This document shows, piece after piece, positions 1 through 10,286 of a stretch of DNA of 64,000 nt. Both the position numbers and the translations under genes were made by a program. This stretch comes from Bog-473 sp963843365 (lineage in GTDB: Bacteria; Actinomycetota; Acidimicrobiia; Acidimicrobiales; RAAP-2): assembly GCA_963843365.1 (NCBI GenBank), contig CAWJKG010000001.1, positions 294,506 to 358,505 on the forward strand, in the 5' to 3' direction. How positions within the stretch are numbered: the first letter of the stretch is position 1; every line of letters begins with the position of its first letter. Below the pieces are notes generated by a model. The model saw only the letters and a program-made list of their open reading frames with translations, made no database searches and was not told where the DNA came from.

Positions 1-2
1 CG

Positions 3-392
3 CTCACGCATCTCTCCCGGTGGGCGGCGGGAGGTGAGGCTCCTCCTTCCGCGCCGTCGCTCGAACTCGACAGCGAGCGGACGGGCTACGTCCTCGACGA
101 GCTCGGCGTCGCCAAGGGCGGGATCCGCACGCCCTGGGTCGACGTGCCGACCGCCGTGCTGAAGGGCCTGGGTCAGTCCGGCGAGTCCTTCGCCATGCTC
201 TTCGGTCGGACCGAGATCTTCGACGACGCCATCCTGGCGAAGCTCTACCCAGGCGGAAAGGACGAATACCTCGAGCGCTTCGCGGCGTCGCTGGACGCCA
301 CCATCGCCGCCGGCTTCGTGTTGGAGGAGGACCGGATGGAGATCCTTGCCGTGGCGGCGCATTCGTACCCGCTGCGGTTGGCCGGGGAGTGA
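3..392 (+). CDS. C-terminal fragment of alpha/beta hydrolase domain protein (Abhydrolase_10-like), partial
   Basis: The gene enters from the left edge and ends with TGA at 390-392. The open frame runs back to base 3, so the 82-residue stretch starting at 144 is not the real start. Visible sequence includes an L-D-x-E-R-x-G-Y stretch, a GGIRTPWVDVP motif and a final FDDAILAKLYPG-x-DEYLERF segment. This pattern is typical of the C-terminus of the alpha/beta hydrolase domain family PF20091 (my recollection of the family). The catalytic Ser region lies off the window. Enzymatic role and substrate cannot be judged from this piece. Confidence 0.7.
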   Translation, partial: LTHLSRWAAGGEAPPSAPSLELDSERTGYVLDELGVAKGGIRTPWVDVPTAVLKGLGQSGESFAMLFGRTEIFDDAILAKLYPGGKDEYLERFAASLDATIAAGFVLEEDRMEILAVAAHSYPLRLAGE

Positions 393-566
393 CGCCCGCC
401 GGGGTGGGCATTCATCACACTCTTTACGATCCGGCTGGCCGGAAGAAGAGCAGTGCCCCTAGGCGGAAATTTGCCGTGACCTGAGCAGCAGGTGACGACC
501 TGAGCCTGCGCACCCGTTCTGGTAGGGTGCAAAAAGAGGGTCCTCTTTTCCCCTCGGGGAGGGTGC

Positions 567-1496
567 ATGGAGCAGTCGATGTTGCGCTGTGAGGGCCTGC
601 GCAAGAGCTACGGGGACCGCGAGGCCGTCCGGGGCGTGTCCTTCTCCATCGCCGAGGCCGAGTGTTACGGGCTGCTCGGCCCCAACGGAGCCGGGAAGAC
701 CACCACGATCTCCATGCTGTGCGGCCTCATCGTTCCCGATCAGGGAGAGGTCTTTGTCGATGGGTTCGCCGGCGGCACCCTGGAGGCCAAGGCGGCCATC
801 GGCTACGTCCCGCAGGACCTGGCCCTCTATCCCGATCTCTCGGCGGTGGAGAACCTGACCTTCTTCGGGCAGCTCTACCGCCTCGGGGGCAAAGAGCTCC
901 AGGCCCGCATCGGCGAGACGCTGGAGCTGGTCGGGCTGGCGGACCGGGGCAAGGACCGCATCGGCACCTACTCGGGCGGCATGAAGCGGCGGGCCAACAT
1001 GGCAGCCGGCCTGCTGCACCGGCCCAAACTGCTCGTCCTGGACGAGCCGACGGTCGGTGTCGATCCGCAGAGCCGCAACGCCATTCTGGAGACGGTCGGC
1101 CGGCTCGGCATCGCGGTCCTGTACACGACGCACTACATGGAGGAGGCTGCCAAGCTGTGCGATCGCATCGGCATCATCGATGACGGACAGCTGATCGCCG
1201 AGGGGACCGCCGAGACGTTGATCGGCACCCACGGCGGACGTGACAAAGTGCACCTCTCATGCGACCCAGCGTCGCTGGCGGAGCTGTCGGCCGCCTGCCT
1301 GGAGCTCGACAACGTGCACGACGTCCACCAGCACGAGGACAACCTGGAGCTGACAACCGATCACGGTCCGGCCGTGCTCTCCGCGGTCGTCGCGGTCGCA
1401 ACCAAACACGGTGTCGATCTGACCGGTGTCGAGGTGCGCACGCCCAATCTCGAGGACGTCTTCTTGAGTCTCACAGGGAAAGAGCTGCGCGATTGA
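567..1496 (+). CDS. ABC-2 type exporter ATP-binding protein
   Basis: A 309-residue ATPase subunit of an ABC-2 exporter, cytoplasmic face. Walker A GPNGAGKTT is near residue 40, the signature YSGGMKRR near 135, and Walker B LLVLDEPTVGVDP follows directly. An H-loop TTHYMEEA is present. The C-terminal ~80 residues form the accessory domain usual in DrrA/CcmA-like ATPases, ending with NLEDVFLSLTGKELRD. ATG at 567 follows a purine-rich GGGGAGGG. The next gene starts inside its stop (ATTGA), so it is translationally coupled to two permeases and probably powers them. The substrate is unknown; drug or lipid export is the family norm. Confidence 0.93.
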   Translation: MEQSMLRCEGLRKSYGDREAVRGVSFSIAEAECYGLLGPNGAGKTTTISMLCGLIVPDQGEVFVDGFAGGTLEAKAAIGYVPQDLALYPDLSAVENLTFFGQLYRLGGKELQARIGETLELVGLADRGKDRIGTYSGGMKRRANMAAGLLHRPKLLVLDEPTVGVDPQSRNAILETVGRLGIAVLYTTHYMEEAAKLCDRIGIIDDGQLIAEGTAETLIGTHGGRDKVHLSCDPASLAELSAACLELDNVHDVHQHEDNLELTTDHGPAVLSAVVAVATKHGVDLTGVEVRTPNLEDVFLSLTGKELRD

Positions 1497-2620
1497 TCCG
1501 CGTCATCGCGTGGAACGAGCTCCACCGCCGGCTTCGTGACCGTTCCGTCCTCATCGGTTGCCTGGCCGCGCCCCTTCTGATGGCGGCCGTTCTGGGGCTG
1601 TCCTTCGCCGGCGGGGCCAGCGCGACGCCAGTACGCATCGGCGTTTCCGGGGTCTCGCCGCAGATGCTCTCGGCCGCGCTGCAGGCCAGCCAGCTGCCGA
1701 AGAACGTCACCGTGACGGCGTTGCCTAGTCGGCAGTCGGTCCAAAACGCCGTGAACGGCGGCACGCTCGACGGCGGGGTGGCGGTCCTGCCGTCACAGCT
1801 GCGTCTGCACACCCTTCTCGTGCCGATCGTCGACCCGGGAGCGACGCACACGCCGGGGTTCGACGTGGTGAGCCGGGGCACGTCGCCGCTCGGGGAGTCG
1901 TACGCCGAGTCGGTAGCGGCCGGGATGGCGAGCGTGCTCTACGCCGATCGGGTTTCGCGCACCGAGGGGCACGACCCGGCATCGGTGGCCATCGACAGCA
2001 TGGACATCGGGCACGGCGGCAAGGTCAATCTCAACTTCTTCGCCCCCAACATCGCCGTCGTGTTCCTCTTCATCGGCAGCGGTCTCGGCATGCGGTCCTT
2101 GCTGATGGAGAGGTCGGCCGGCACGCTGGCCCGGATCACGGCGGCACCGGTGCGGCCTACCCAGATCGTGTTGGGCAAGTTGCTGGCGATCTTCCTCACC
2201 GGCCTGGCGACGATCTTCGTGATTTGGGCGGTGACGACGTACGGCTTCGGTGCCGACTGGGGTGATCCGCTCGGGGTCCTCTTGATGGCCGTCGGCGCGA
2301 CCGCTGCCATGTGTGGCATCGGCGTGTTCCTGACGTCGTTGGCCAAGAACGAGCAGCAGGCATTCGGGATCACGCTGCTGGTCGGCCTCTTCCTTGCGCT
2401 GGTCGGCGGCAACCTCCTCCCGTCCGGCTCGCTGCCCGACGCCTTCCAGGTGATCTCGCTGGGCACGCCGAACGGGTGGGCACTCGTCGGCTTCGGCCGT
2501 CTCGACCAACTCGGTGAGCCCGCGAGCAGCATCGTGGGTCCTTTCGTGGTCCTGTTGGTCATCGCGTTGGTGGCGGGGGGTCTGGCCATGACCCGCGTGC
2601 GGCGGATGGTGGAGCCGTGA
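1493..2620 (+). CDS. ABC-2 type transporter permease, first subunit
   Basis: About 375 residues. The open frame runs back to 1259, but that part is a shadow of the ATPase gene. The TTG at 1493 overlaps the ATPase stop and gives a sensible N-terminus (IRVIAWNELHRRLRDRS) before the first membrane helix. A large extracytoplasmic loop follows (about residues 40-170). A cluster of helices then includes the conserved LLMERSAGTLARI and FGITLLVGLFLALVGGNLLP segments of ABC-2 permeases. It probably heterodimerises with the product of 2622-3665. Confidence 0.88.
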   Translation: MIRVIAWNELHRRLRDRSVLIGCLAAPLLMAAVLGLSFAGGASATPVRIGVSGVSPQMLSAALQASQLPKNVTVTALPSRQSVQNAVNGGTLDGGVAVLPSQLRLHTLLVPIVDPGATHTPGFDVVSRGTSPLGESYAESVAAGMASVLYADRVSRTEGHDPASVAIDSMDIGHGGKVNLNFFAPNIAVVFLFIGSGLGMRSLLMERSAGTLARITAAPVRPTQIVLGKLLAIFLTGLATIFVIWAVTTYGFGADWGDPLGVLLMAVGATAAMCGIGVFLTSLAKNEQQAFGITLLVGLFLALVGGNLLPSGSLPDAFQVISLGTPNGWALVGFGRLDQLGEPASSIVGPFVVLLVIALVAGGLAMTRVRRMVEP

Positions 2621-2621
2621 C

Positions 2622-3665
2622 GTGATCGCCGTCATCTGGGTCAATCTGCGGCGGGCCATGGGCGATCGCCGTCTGCTCATCGTCGGGACGCTGGTGCCCG
2701 TGGTCATCATCTTGATCACAGGGTTGCTCGAGGGGAGCCCCAAGGAACCGATCGGTCTGTACCACCCCTCGGCGCGGCTGTTGCATTTGGCGCAGACAAC
2801 TGACGGGATCAAGGTCCGAATGGAGAGCACGAAGCAGGACCTGACGGACGACATACTGCGGGGGCGCGTGGTGGCGGGGATCGAGCAGCTGCCGGCGGCG
2901 GGCAACGGCGTGCGGGCCGACTTCGTGGTCGAGTCGTCTACGACGGACGCCGTGCAGGCCCGCACCGACGCGGTCGCATTGATGGATCTCATGGCGGCGG
3001 AGGGGCCGAACCCTTCCTTCACTGACGCGACCCTGCGGGCGACGCCGGTGGAGGCGCCGTTGAGCGCGTTCTGGTACGTGGCGCCGGCCAATCTGGTGCT
3101 CTTCATGGGGATTGCCGTGCTGGTGCTGGCCGCCGGCATGGTCGAGACGCGGCGGCTCGGCGTCTTGCAACGGGTCTCGGCGGCGCCCGTGCACAAGCGC
3201 TCCATCGTGTTCGGTCAGATGGCCAGCATGATGGTGACCGCCGTCAGCATGGCCATCGGGCTGATCTTCGTGGGGTACGTGCTGTTCCGGGTGCATTGGG
3301 GCAACCCGCTCAGCGTGTTCCTTGTCGTGCTCTTGCTCGGGATCAGTATCGCGGCGCTGGCGGTTCTCATCGGGACGTGGGCGCGCTCGCAGGAACAGGC
3401 CATTGCCACGGCGGTGATCGTCGCCATCGTCGCCGGGATGCTCGGGGGATGCGTCTACCAATTCGACGCGGTGAGCACGACGGTGCGCGAGGTGGGGCAT
3501 GTAGTGCCGCAAGCCTGGGCGATGGACGCGTTCGTGAAGTTGATCTCGAACCATGCGACGTTCACGGACACGCTGCCCGAGATCGGTGCCTTGGCGGTGT
3601 TCGCAGTGGTCCTGAGCGCGCTGGCGGTCTGGTACTACTCACGCAAGGTGTTCTCGACGACGTGA
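2622..3665 (+). CDS. ABC-2 type transporter permease, second subunit
   Basis: A 347-residue ABC-2 permease starting at GTG 2622, one base after the previous stop. The architecture matches its partner: one N-terminal helix (LLIVGTLVPVVIILITGLL), a loop of ~140 residues, then helices including VLFMGIAVLVLAAGMVE and AVLIGTWARSQEQA. The segment ETRRLGVLQRVSAAPVHKRSI is the amphipathic coupling segment typical of the family. It is the last gene of the three-gene exporter operon. Nothing in the sequence identifies the substrate. Confidence 0.88.
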   Translation: MIAVIWVNLRRAMGDRRLLIVGTLVPVVIILITGLLEGSPKEPIGLYHPSARLLHLAQTTDGIKVRMESTKQDLTDDILRGRVVAGIEQLPAAGNGVRADFVVESSTTDAVQARTDAVALMDLMAAEGPNPSFTDATLRATPVEAPLSAFWYVAPANLVLFMGIAVLVLAAGMVETRRLGVLQRVSAAPVHKRSIVFGQMASMMVTAVSMAIGLIFVGYVLFRVHWGNPLSVFLVVLLLGISIAALAVLIGTWARSQEQAIATAVIVAIVAGMLGGCVYQFDAVSTTVREVGHVVPQAWAMDAFVKLISNHATFTDTLPEIGALAVFAVVLSALAVWYYSRKVFSTT

Positions 3666-3815
3666 TGTGGGCGCCGGTGGTTGGGGCCGCCTCGGTCCCG
3701 TCTCGCAGTCCGGCCCCCCGGCCCCGCCTCGCCGTCCCGTCGACGAGGGCGGGAAAGGGGCGCCAGCCATCAAAAATAGGTATACTCAATAGGTGCCAGG
3801 AGCGTCGAGCCCCAG

Positions 3816-5057
3816 GTGGAGCGACCGGTGACCGACGACGTCACCGACCTGGCGGACCCGGTCATGTTCGCAGATCCGTTCCCACGCTACGCGGACCTGC
3901 GCCGCCGGGGCGCCGTGTCGCCCGCGTACTCCAAGCAGCTGATGGGCGGACCCGGCTACATGCTCACCCGCCACGAACATGTCCTCCTCCTTCACAACGA
4001 CGTCCGATTCTCGAGCGATCCCAGGAGCGGCAGCGGGGGCTCGAGCTTCATGATGCGGCATCTGCCCAGGATGTTCCGTCTCCTCACAGACTCCATGGTC
4101 TACAAGGACGATCCCGACCACGCCCGTCTGCGCCGGTTGGTCAACAAGGCCTTCACTCCCCGCATGGTGCAGCAGATGACGGGGGACATCGAGCGGATCG
4201 TGGGCAACCTTGTCGATGAGCTCGCACGACGGGGGAGTGAGACCGTCGACCTGGTGGCCGACTACGCCACGCCGCTGCCTCTTTCGGTCATCTCGACCAT
4301 GCTCGGCGTCGGCGACGAGGACCGGGACGAGTTCCATGTCCTGATGGAACGGTTCGTCGTCCGGCTGGGAAGCGGGTCGGGTGCCGACGCGGTGCGGGCG
4401 ATCCCGACGGCTCGCAAGCTCTACGCCGTGCTGGTGCGTCTGGCCGCCCAGCGCAGGGCCGTCCCCGACGACGGTCTGATCTCAAGGCTGCTGGCCGCCA
4501 ACGAGGACGGCGATTCGCTCAGTGACGACGAGGTCATCGCCATGATCTTCCTCCTCATGCTGGCGGGCCACGATACGACCGCCAACCTCATCGGCAGTTC
4601 CGCCGTGGCGCTGATGGAGCATCCCGACCAGGCCGACCGACTCCGGGACGAGCCCGATCTGGTGCCGACGGCCGTCGAGGAGCTGCTGCGCTTCACGACG
4701 CCCGTCCCCGTCGGCACGGCGAGGACCTTGTTGGACGAGGTCGAGATCGAGGGCACGACCATGCCCAAGGGTTCCAAGGTGATGGGCATGATCATTTCGG
4801 CCAACCGGGACGAGGCCGTGTTCGACCGCCCGGACGACCTCGACCTGGGACGGGACCCCAACCGCCACTTGACGTTCGCGTTCGGGAAGCACTTCTGCCT
4901 GGGCAACCAGCTGGCCCGCCTGGAAGGCCAGATCGCGATCGGCTCGCTGGTGCGCCGCTTCCCCAACATGCGCCTCGCCGTGCCCCGCGACCGTCTCGAG
5001 TACAAGCCTGTGCAGGCGCTGCGGGGGTTTCGGGCTCTCCCGGTCACACTGCAGTAA
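3816..5057 (+). CDS. cytochrome P450
   Basis: A 413-residue class I bacterial P450 (soluble monooxygenase using ferredoxin electrons). The I-helix oxygen-binding motif is AGHDTTANLIG. The K-helix ExxR lies in EELLRFTTP, and the heme-binding loop is FAFGKHFCLGNQLAR with the axial Cys. Length is normal. GTG 3816 gives 413 residues; an in-frame GTG at 3828 is an alternative and places VTDDVTDLADPV at the N-terminus. No ferredoxin or reductase gene is adjacent. A TATACT hexamer at 3781-3786 could be its -10 box. Substrate unknown; such P450s are common among actinobacterial lipid and terpene catabolism genes. Confidence 0.93.
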   Translation: MERPVTDDVTDLADPVMFADPFPRYADLRRRGAVSPAYSKQLMGGPGYMLTRHEHVLLLHNDVRFSSDPRSGSGGSSFMMRHLPRMFRLLTDSMVYKDDPDHARLRRLVNKAFTPRMVQQMTGDIERIVGNLVDELARRGSETVDLVADYATPLPLSVISTMLGVGDEDRDEFHVLMERFVVRLGSGSGADAVRAIPTARKLYAVLVRLAAQRRAVPDDGLISRLLAANEDGDSLSDDEVIAMIFLLMLAGHDTTANLIGSSAVALMEHPDQADRLRDEPDLVPTAVEELLRFTTPVPVGTARTLLDEVEIEGTTMPKGSKVMGMIISANRDEAVFDRPDDLDLGRDPNRHLTFAFGKHFCLGNQLARLEGQIAIGSLVRRFPNMRLAVPRDRLEYKPVQALRGFRALPVTLQ

Positions 5058-5153
5058 CCGCCGACCATTCTCCCGGCGAGTGACCACCACCGCCGCTACC
5101 CCCGATTCGCAGACCACCCCCGCGCCACCGCTCGCGTCTCCGACGTCGCCACA

Positions 5154-6250
5154 ATGTCCACGGAGCAGATCATGGAGGAGACCGCCGCGTCGTGCCGCCG
5201 CATGGCCTCCGAGGCGGGGCTCTTGCTTCTGCTCGCCGGCGAACTCGACCGTCGTGAGGGCTGGCGCTCCGAGGGGGCTACCTCCTTGGAGGCCTGGTTG
5301 GTGGAGCGCTGCGGCATGTCCCAGGCTTCCGCCCGGACCTTCGCGCACGTGGCCGAGCGCCTGACCGATCTGCCCCACCTGGCGGCGCGGTTGTTAGCCG
5401 GCGAGCTCACGTTCGACAAGGTGCGGGCCGTGGCCGACGTGGCCACGCCGGAGAGCGACCACGATGTGGCGGCGCAGGCGCATGAGTGCACGGTCCGCGA
5501 ACTGCACGAGATCGCCCGGTCGGAACGAGGCGTTTCACGGTCTCGGGCGCAGACCGACTACGCGGCGCGTTCGGTGCGCTTCAACGATGCGTGCCGCACC
5601 GTCACCGCACAGCTCCCACCCGAGGCCTACGCCGAGGTGCGATCGTGCCTCGAGGCCGCGCGCACGCCATCCCGTCGGACGGCGAAACCAAATGGGATCA
5701 ACGCCTCTGTGACGGCTTCGTCGGACTCGTCCGGAGCGACGAGGGTGCGGGCAGCTCGGCCAACCCGTACACGGTGGTGGCGCACGTCCCGCTCGCCGCC
5801 TTGACCGACGAATCGTCGGAGCTGGTGGGCGAACTCGAGCGCGACGGGCTGGTCAGCGCGGACACGGTGCGGCGGCTCGCCTGTGATGCCACCATCATCG
5901 TTGCTGTCGACGACGACGTCGGCCACACCATGTACGAGGGGCGGTCTCGGCGCTGGCCGTCCCCAGCTCAGCGCCGGGAGATCATCCGGCGCGATCGCCA
6001 TTGCCGGTTCCCCGGCTGTGCGAACTCGACCTTCACCAACGTGCATCACATCGTGCTCTGGAAGGCGGGTGGGCATACGGACTTGGACAATTTGGCGCTG
6101 TTGTGTCAGCACCATCATCACCGGGTCCACAGTTCGGGCTGGTCCTTGACCGGAAATGCCAATGAGGAGTTGTCCTTCATCGCGCCGACCGGACGCGTCA
6201 TGACGTCGCGCCCGTCGCCGCTCTGGACGACGGTCTCCACCTCGTCGTAG
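5154..6250 (+). CDS. DUF222 / HNH endonuclease family protein (13E12-repeat type), frameshifted
   Basis: The N-terminal half, read from ATG 5154, shows the helical DUF222 domain (LERRE-like segment, SLEAWLVERCGMS, AARLLAGELTFDKVRAVADVA). At about 5670-5680 the frame changes, and the C-terminal half continues with IPSDGETKWDQRLCD through to an HNH domain. That domain shows REIIRRDRHCRFPGC, an HHI-x-LWKAGG-x-TDLDNL segment and LCQHHHHRVH, with the zinc and catalytic His residues intact. Total length (~365 residues) is normal for the family. These genes occur in many copies in actinobacteria and are often linked to mobile DNA. One indel separates the halves; both look uncorrupted. Confidence 0.85.
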
Positions 6251-6272
6251 CCGGCAGCCAGCAGCCAACCGT

Positions 6273-7166
6273 TCAGCCAGCCGCTCGTCTTCGGTTGGTC
6301 TCCCACTGGGCCCGGTTGAAATAGCTCTGGTCCTCACCCCAACCCTCGGTGTCACCGTCCCACGTCCAGTGGACCAGTGAATCGCCACCGTGTCCTCGCC
6401 AGTGACGGCTCACGACCTCGCCCCGCACCGAGAGTGGGCGATCGAACTCGTCGACTGCTTCGAGTTCGATCGACAAAGGCCACCCCGTGCGCGCGTCGAA
6501 GCGCACATGGCGCTCCCCCGCCAAAATATGCCCGTACCGGCCCCCGCGGAGGAGGAACCCGCAGACGACAGGCTCCACCTCGGGGCCGGGAAGGGCATAG
6601 GTGAGCCACGCCTCGCCCGGGCCGGCGACACAGAAGGAATAGCCGACCCCGCCGAAGGAGCCCGCCTTCCCTTCTGACGACTTCGACCCGTCGCCGGCTG
6701 CCTGGGGCTTGGGGCGTCCGAGCGGGCGGGGCCCCCACGAGCGATCGCGCACGGAGTAACAGTCGATGGGGATCTCGTCGCCGTGTAGCACCATCGTCCC
6801 CGTGAGATGGCCGGCCTGGTCGAAGTGGACGCCCTTCACGAAGGGGGCAACGCCATCGGGGTGGAGGTTGGGGGCCATGATGGCCTCGAAGAGGAGATCG
6901 ATCTCGAGGGCGCCCGGGTCGCTGTAGCGCACGGCATACGAGGTGAGTGGCTCCCTCGTGCGCACGTGCACGCCGTTGGGCCATTCGAAGTCGCGCATGT
7001 CGCGCTCGGCCCGCGCCGGCAACTGCAGGCCCGAGTACTCGGCCCGATAGGCCAACTCCCAGGGATAGGCGGCCCGGTCGTCCCACACCCAAGCCCCGCC
7101 GTTACAGATGTTGGCGTTCGGGCGAGCCTGGCAATAGGCCCAGCCGCCGAGATTCCGCTCGGGCAC
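6273..7166 (-). CDS. CrtC/AttH-like lipocalin-fold protein (DUF7064/7065-like)
   Basis: At least 297 residues. Recognisable features are W-rich beta strands, DRSWGPRPLG near residue 145, SFCVAGPGEAW, and a C-terminal HWTWDGDTEGWGEDQSYF. This resembles the hydroxyneurosporene synthase/AttH lipocalin-like fold found beside actinobacterial lipid genes. GTG 7166 is the only start in frame. However, the frame stays open upstream through a convincing segment (TDRWWETETCWFSWN, about 7167-7220) that looks like real protein. The true start is probably upstream and hidden by an indel or rare codon. It follows the APH-like phosphotransferase gene and has a paralogous neighbour pair at 18790-21257. Confidence 0.7.
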   Translation of the reverse strand: MPERNLGGWAYCQARPNANICNGGAWVWDDRAAYPWELAYRAEYSGLQLPARAERDMRDFEWPNGVHVRTREPLTSYAVRYSDPGALEIDLLFEAIMAPNLHPDGVAPFVKGVHFDQAGHLTGTMVLHGDEIPIDCYSVRDRSWGPRPLGRPKPQAAGDGSKSSEGKAGSFGGVGYSFCVAGPGEAWLTYALPGPEVEPVVCGFLLRGGRYGHILAGERHVRFDARTGWPLSIELEAVDEFDRPLSVRGEVVSRHWRGHGGDSLVHWTWDGDTEGWGEDQSYFNRAQWETNRRRAAG

Positions 7167-7305
7167 GTTCCAGGAGAACCAGCACGTCTCGGTCTCCCAC
7201 CAACGGTCCGTCAGCCTCTCGTCGTGGAAGTCGTCGTCGGCGGGAACGAGCTCCCGGTAAGTGCGTACGGCCCGCAGCTGGTCGAGGTCGACCCCGAACG
7301 CGTCG

Positions 7306-8721
7306 TCATTGCAGCGGAGGCCAGTGCCGGTCGGCCAGCACGCCCATAGCGGGACGGGCCAGCTCGGTCTCCCGTGCGACCCGTCGCCCCAACAGCGAGA
7401 GGTAGTCCTCCTCGGAGATGCGCCCTGCCTCGACCGCAGCAGCCGCCTCCGTCCGTCCGACGCTCACGGAGTCCGGGCGTCGACCCAGCAACGCCTCCAG
7501 GTCCCGTAACTCGCAGCCGTCGTAGGAGGCGCCGTACGTGTCGACCCGCGCCAGGTACTTGATGATGCGGGCGATCCCCTTCCCCCGCGCCTGCGCCAAG
7601 GGGTCCGTCGTGCGGGGAACGACCACGTCACGCAACTGGGAGAGGACGGCGTCGTACATCCAGTCGCTGTCACGTGCGTCGCGGGCCTCCAGAGGCTCGG
7701 CGGCGGGCAACGCAAAGCCGTTGGCCGCGGCGAGCGCCTCCAGCCACAGACGTCGGTGCAGGACCTGATAGATGAAGCCGTTGCCGACGTCGTTGCCCCC
7801 ACCTCCGGCTCCGTCACGACCGGGAGCATCGCCGGCGGTCTCGTCACCCGCCTTCGGCCCGACGATGGGACATGACCTGGAGCTTGGTCTCGGCCATCAC
7901 CTGGTAGTAGCGCACCCGAGCCTCGTCGACGGGAGTGCCCGACAGCGCCTCGTACTCGCGCAGCCGGGTTGGGAAGTCGCCGAACGGCTCCTGGGTGGCC
8001 CGGAGTGACAGCCAAGCGATGTCGTCCATGGGGTCGCCCAGGTGGGCGAACTCCCAGTCGACGACTGCGGTCACGCGCCCGTCGGCGTACATGAAGTTCC
8101 CCGGCCCAGTGTCCCCCTGCACCAAAACGAGCGGCCCGTCGTAGGACGGAACGTTGCGTCGGAGCCAGCGCAGCGAGAAGGCCAGCGCCGGGTCGGGCGT
8201 CCCACCCCGTGCCGCCAGCACCCTGTCCCACTCGTCGAGCTCGCCCGTCACAGCCTCCGCCACCGTCTGCACCGGCGGGAAGGCGGGCAGATCCAGTCCA
8301 ACGGCGTCGAGGGAGTGCAGCGCCGCCAGCTGCGCCATGAAGTCCTGTGCCGTCGCCTCCTGCTCGGCCGGATCGGCGATCCGGGAGAACCAGTTGCCGC
8401 CCTTCACCCGTTCCGAGAGCATCGCCTGGTGCACCGGATGCACCCCGAGCACTCGCGGCACCCGTACGGGGCCGTCCTGCAAAGCCAGATACACCGTGGC
8501 CTCGCGGTGCAGCGTCCATGGATCGCTCGTCAAGGCGGGATCGGAGCGGTCGTAACGCAAGAAATACGGCGCCACCGAACCGTCCGGACCGGCGAGGTCG
8601 ACGAACCAGGCCTCCTTGCGGGCGCCCCGGGTCGTCGCTCGGCCAGGACGACGCGCCCCCCACCGACCTCTTCGATCCACGCCAGCAGGTCGTCGGGCAA
8701 CCCGACGGCACCCTCGCTCAC
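7306..8721 (-). CDS. APH-like phosphotransferase family protein, two frameshifts
   Basis: The N-terminus from GTG 8721 reads LPDDLLAWIEEVGGGRVV. A shift near 8622 leads to KEAWFVDLAGPDGS and the kinase core: LVQGDTGPGNFMYADG (Brenner motif, catalytic Asp) and VVDWEFAHLGDP (metal-binding Asp). A second shift near 7852 leads to the C-terminal helical part GNGFIYQVLHRRLWLEAL through to TGA at 7306. Total ~470 residues, as in the APH-type phosphotransferases that act in acyl-CoA metabolism clusters. It is not expected to be an antibiotic-resistance enzyme. The GTG overlaps a TGA of the upstream ligase (GTGA). Confidence 0.82.
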
Positions 8722-10286
8722 ACGATCCGGGTGTCGTGTCGCCGCCCAGTACTGCTCGCGCAATACACCCTTGTACAGCTTCCCCGTGGGGAGCCGGGGC
8801 AGCTCGTCCACAAAGTCGACGCTGCGGGGACATTTGAAGTGGGCCAGATGGTCCCGGCAGAACGCGATGAGCTCGCGACTGAACGCCGCGTCGCCCTCGA
8901 CCCCGTCGACGAGCTGCACGACCGCCTTGACCTCCTCCCCGAGGTCTTCGTTCGGCACGCCGATCACGGCCGCGTCCAACACCTTCGGGTGGGTCACGAG
9001 GAGGTTCTCCGTCTCCTGCGGGTAGATGTTCACGCCGCCCGAGATGATCATGTGCGCCTTGCGGTCCGTCAGGAACAGATACCCCTCGGCGTCCAAATAG
9101 CCGACGTCCCCGACCGTCGACGTCGTCCCGTCGTCCCGTGCGTGATCGGCCGTCTTGGCGGATCGTTGAAGTACTCGAAGCCGGTGGCGCCGGCGAACCA
9201 GACCGTCCCCGGGCGTGCCGACCGGGCACGGCCGCCCCTCGTCGTCGAGAATGAGGATCTCGCTCAGGACCGCCCGCCCCACGGTGCCCTTGTGGGCCAA
9301 CCAGTCGTCGGACGTGATGAAGGTGCAGCCGTTGCCCTCGGTGGCGGCGTAGTACTCGAGCATGATCGGGCCGAACCACTCGATCATCTGCTCTTTGACC
9401 GGCACCGGGCAGGGCGCGGCGGCGTGGATGATGTCCTCGAGCGACGAGAGGTCGGCCGCCGCGCGCACCTCGTCGGGCAGCTTGAGCATCCGGCAGAACA
9501 TGGTCGGGACGACCTGCGAGTGCGTGACCCGGTACCGGCCCACGAGGTCGAGATACAGCGCCGGGTCGAAATGCTCCATCACGACCGCCGTGGACTTCAT
9601 CCGCAGGGCGATGGCCACGCTGACCTGCGGAGCGGTGTGATAGAGCGGTGCCGGCGACAGGTACACCATGCCCTCGCGGCAGCGCCACAGAGCCGCGATG
9701 CCGAGCACGCCGATGCTCGTCTCCGACGGGTGGATGTCGTACATGGGGCGGAGGATGCCCTTGGGTCGCCCCGTCGTTCCGGACGAATACATCATGGGGG
9801 CGCCCATTTGTTCGTCCGGGACGTGGTCCGTCGGTGCTGGCTGGCGTCGTCCCACCGCCTCTCCCCACCACCGCTCGGGTCGCCGCACCGTTCCGCGTCG
9901 CTCGTGTCGACCATGATCCAGCGCTCGACGTCGGGGCACAGGGCCGGCAGCTGCTCGGCCACGTCGGCCTTGGTCGTCGAGGTCACAACGACCCGAGAGC
10001 GGGAGTCGTTGATGACGTAGGCGACCTCGTCGGCGGAGAGGTACGAGTTGACCGGGGTGAAGTAGGGGCCCGTGCGCTCCCCTCCCGCCTGGGCCAGCAG
10101 CATCGCAGGGTGGTTCTCCATGAAGATCGCCATGTGGTCGCCCTTGCGCAAGCCGGTGTCGCGCAGGACGTGGGCGACCTGGTTCGCCGCCGCCTCGTAC
10201 TCGGCGAAGGTCAGGGTGCGGCCGGAGGGCGCCATGATGATGGCGGGCTGCTCGCCATGCTCGGCTGCGTGTTCAGCTGCGTACAC
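8718..10286 (-). CDS. acyl-CoA synthetase (AMP-forming), frameshifted
   Basis: GTG 10286 starts an N-terminal AMP-ligase segment (GRTLTFAEYEAAANQVAHVL) lasting to about 9880. The frame then shifts to the core: SSGTTGRPKG (P-loop), YYAATEG, DVGYLDAEGYLFLTDR and the catalytic-Lys region LPRLPTGKLYKG. Two compensating shifts (about 9219 and 9170) scramble ~17 residues that should read VWFAGATGFEYFND. The C-terminal stop is blurred: the TGA at 8718-8720, overlapping the next GTG, is the natural end after one more indel. It activates a carboxylic acid as acyl-CoA, ~520 residues, in the operon with the CoA-transferase and dehydrogenase. Confidence 0.85.

Noticed and set aside
1793..3205. 470-codon minus-strand frame across the ABC permeases
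   Set aside because: It has Arg/Ser/Pro/His-rich composition without domains, while the opposite strand encodes two membrane proteins coupled to an ATPase.
7306..8721. Aminoglycoside resistance gene
   Set aside because: Although it has the APH kinase fold, its context (acyl-CoA ligase, dehydrogenase, CoA-transferase) and family resemblance point to acyl or alcohol metabolism.
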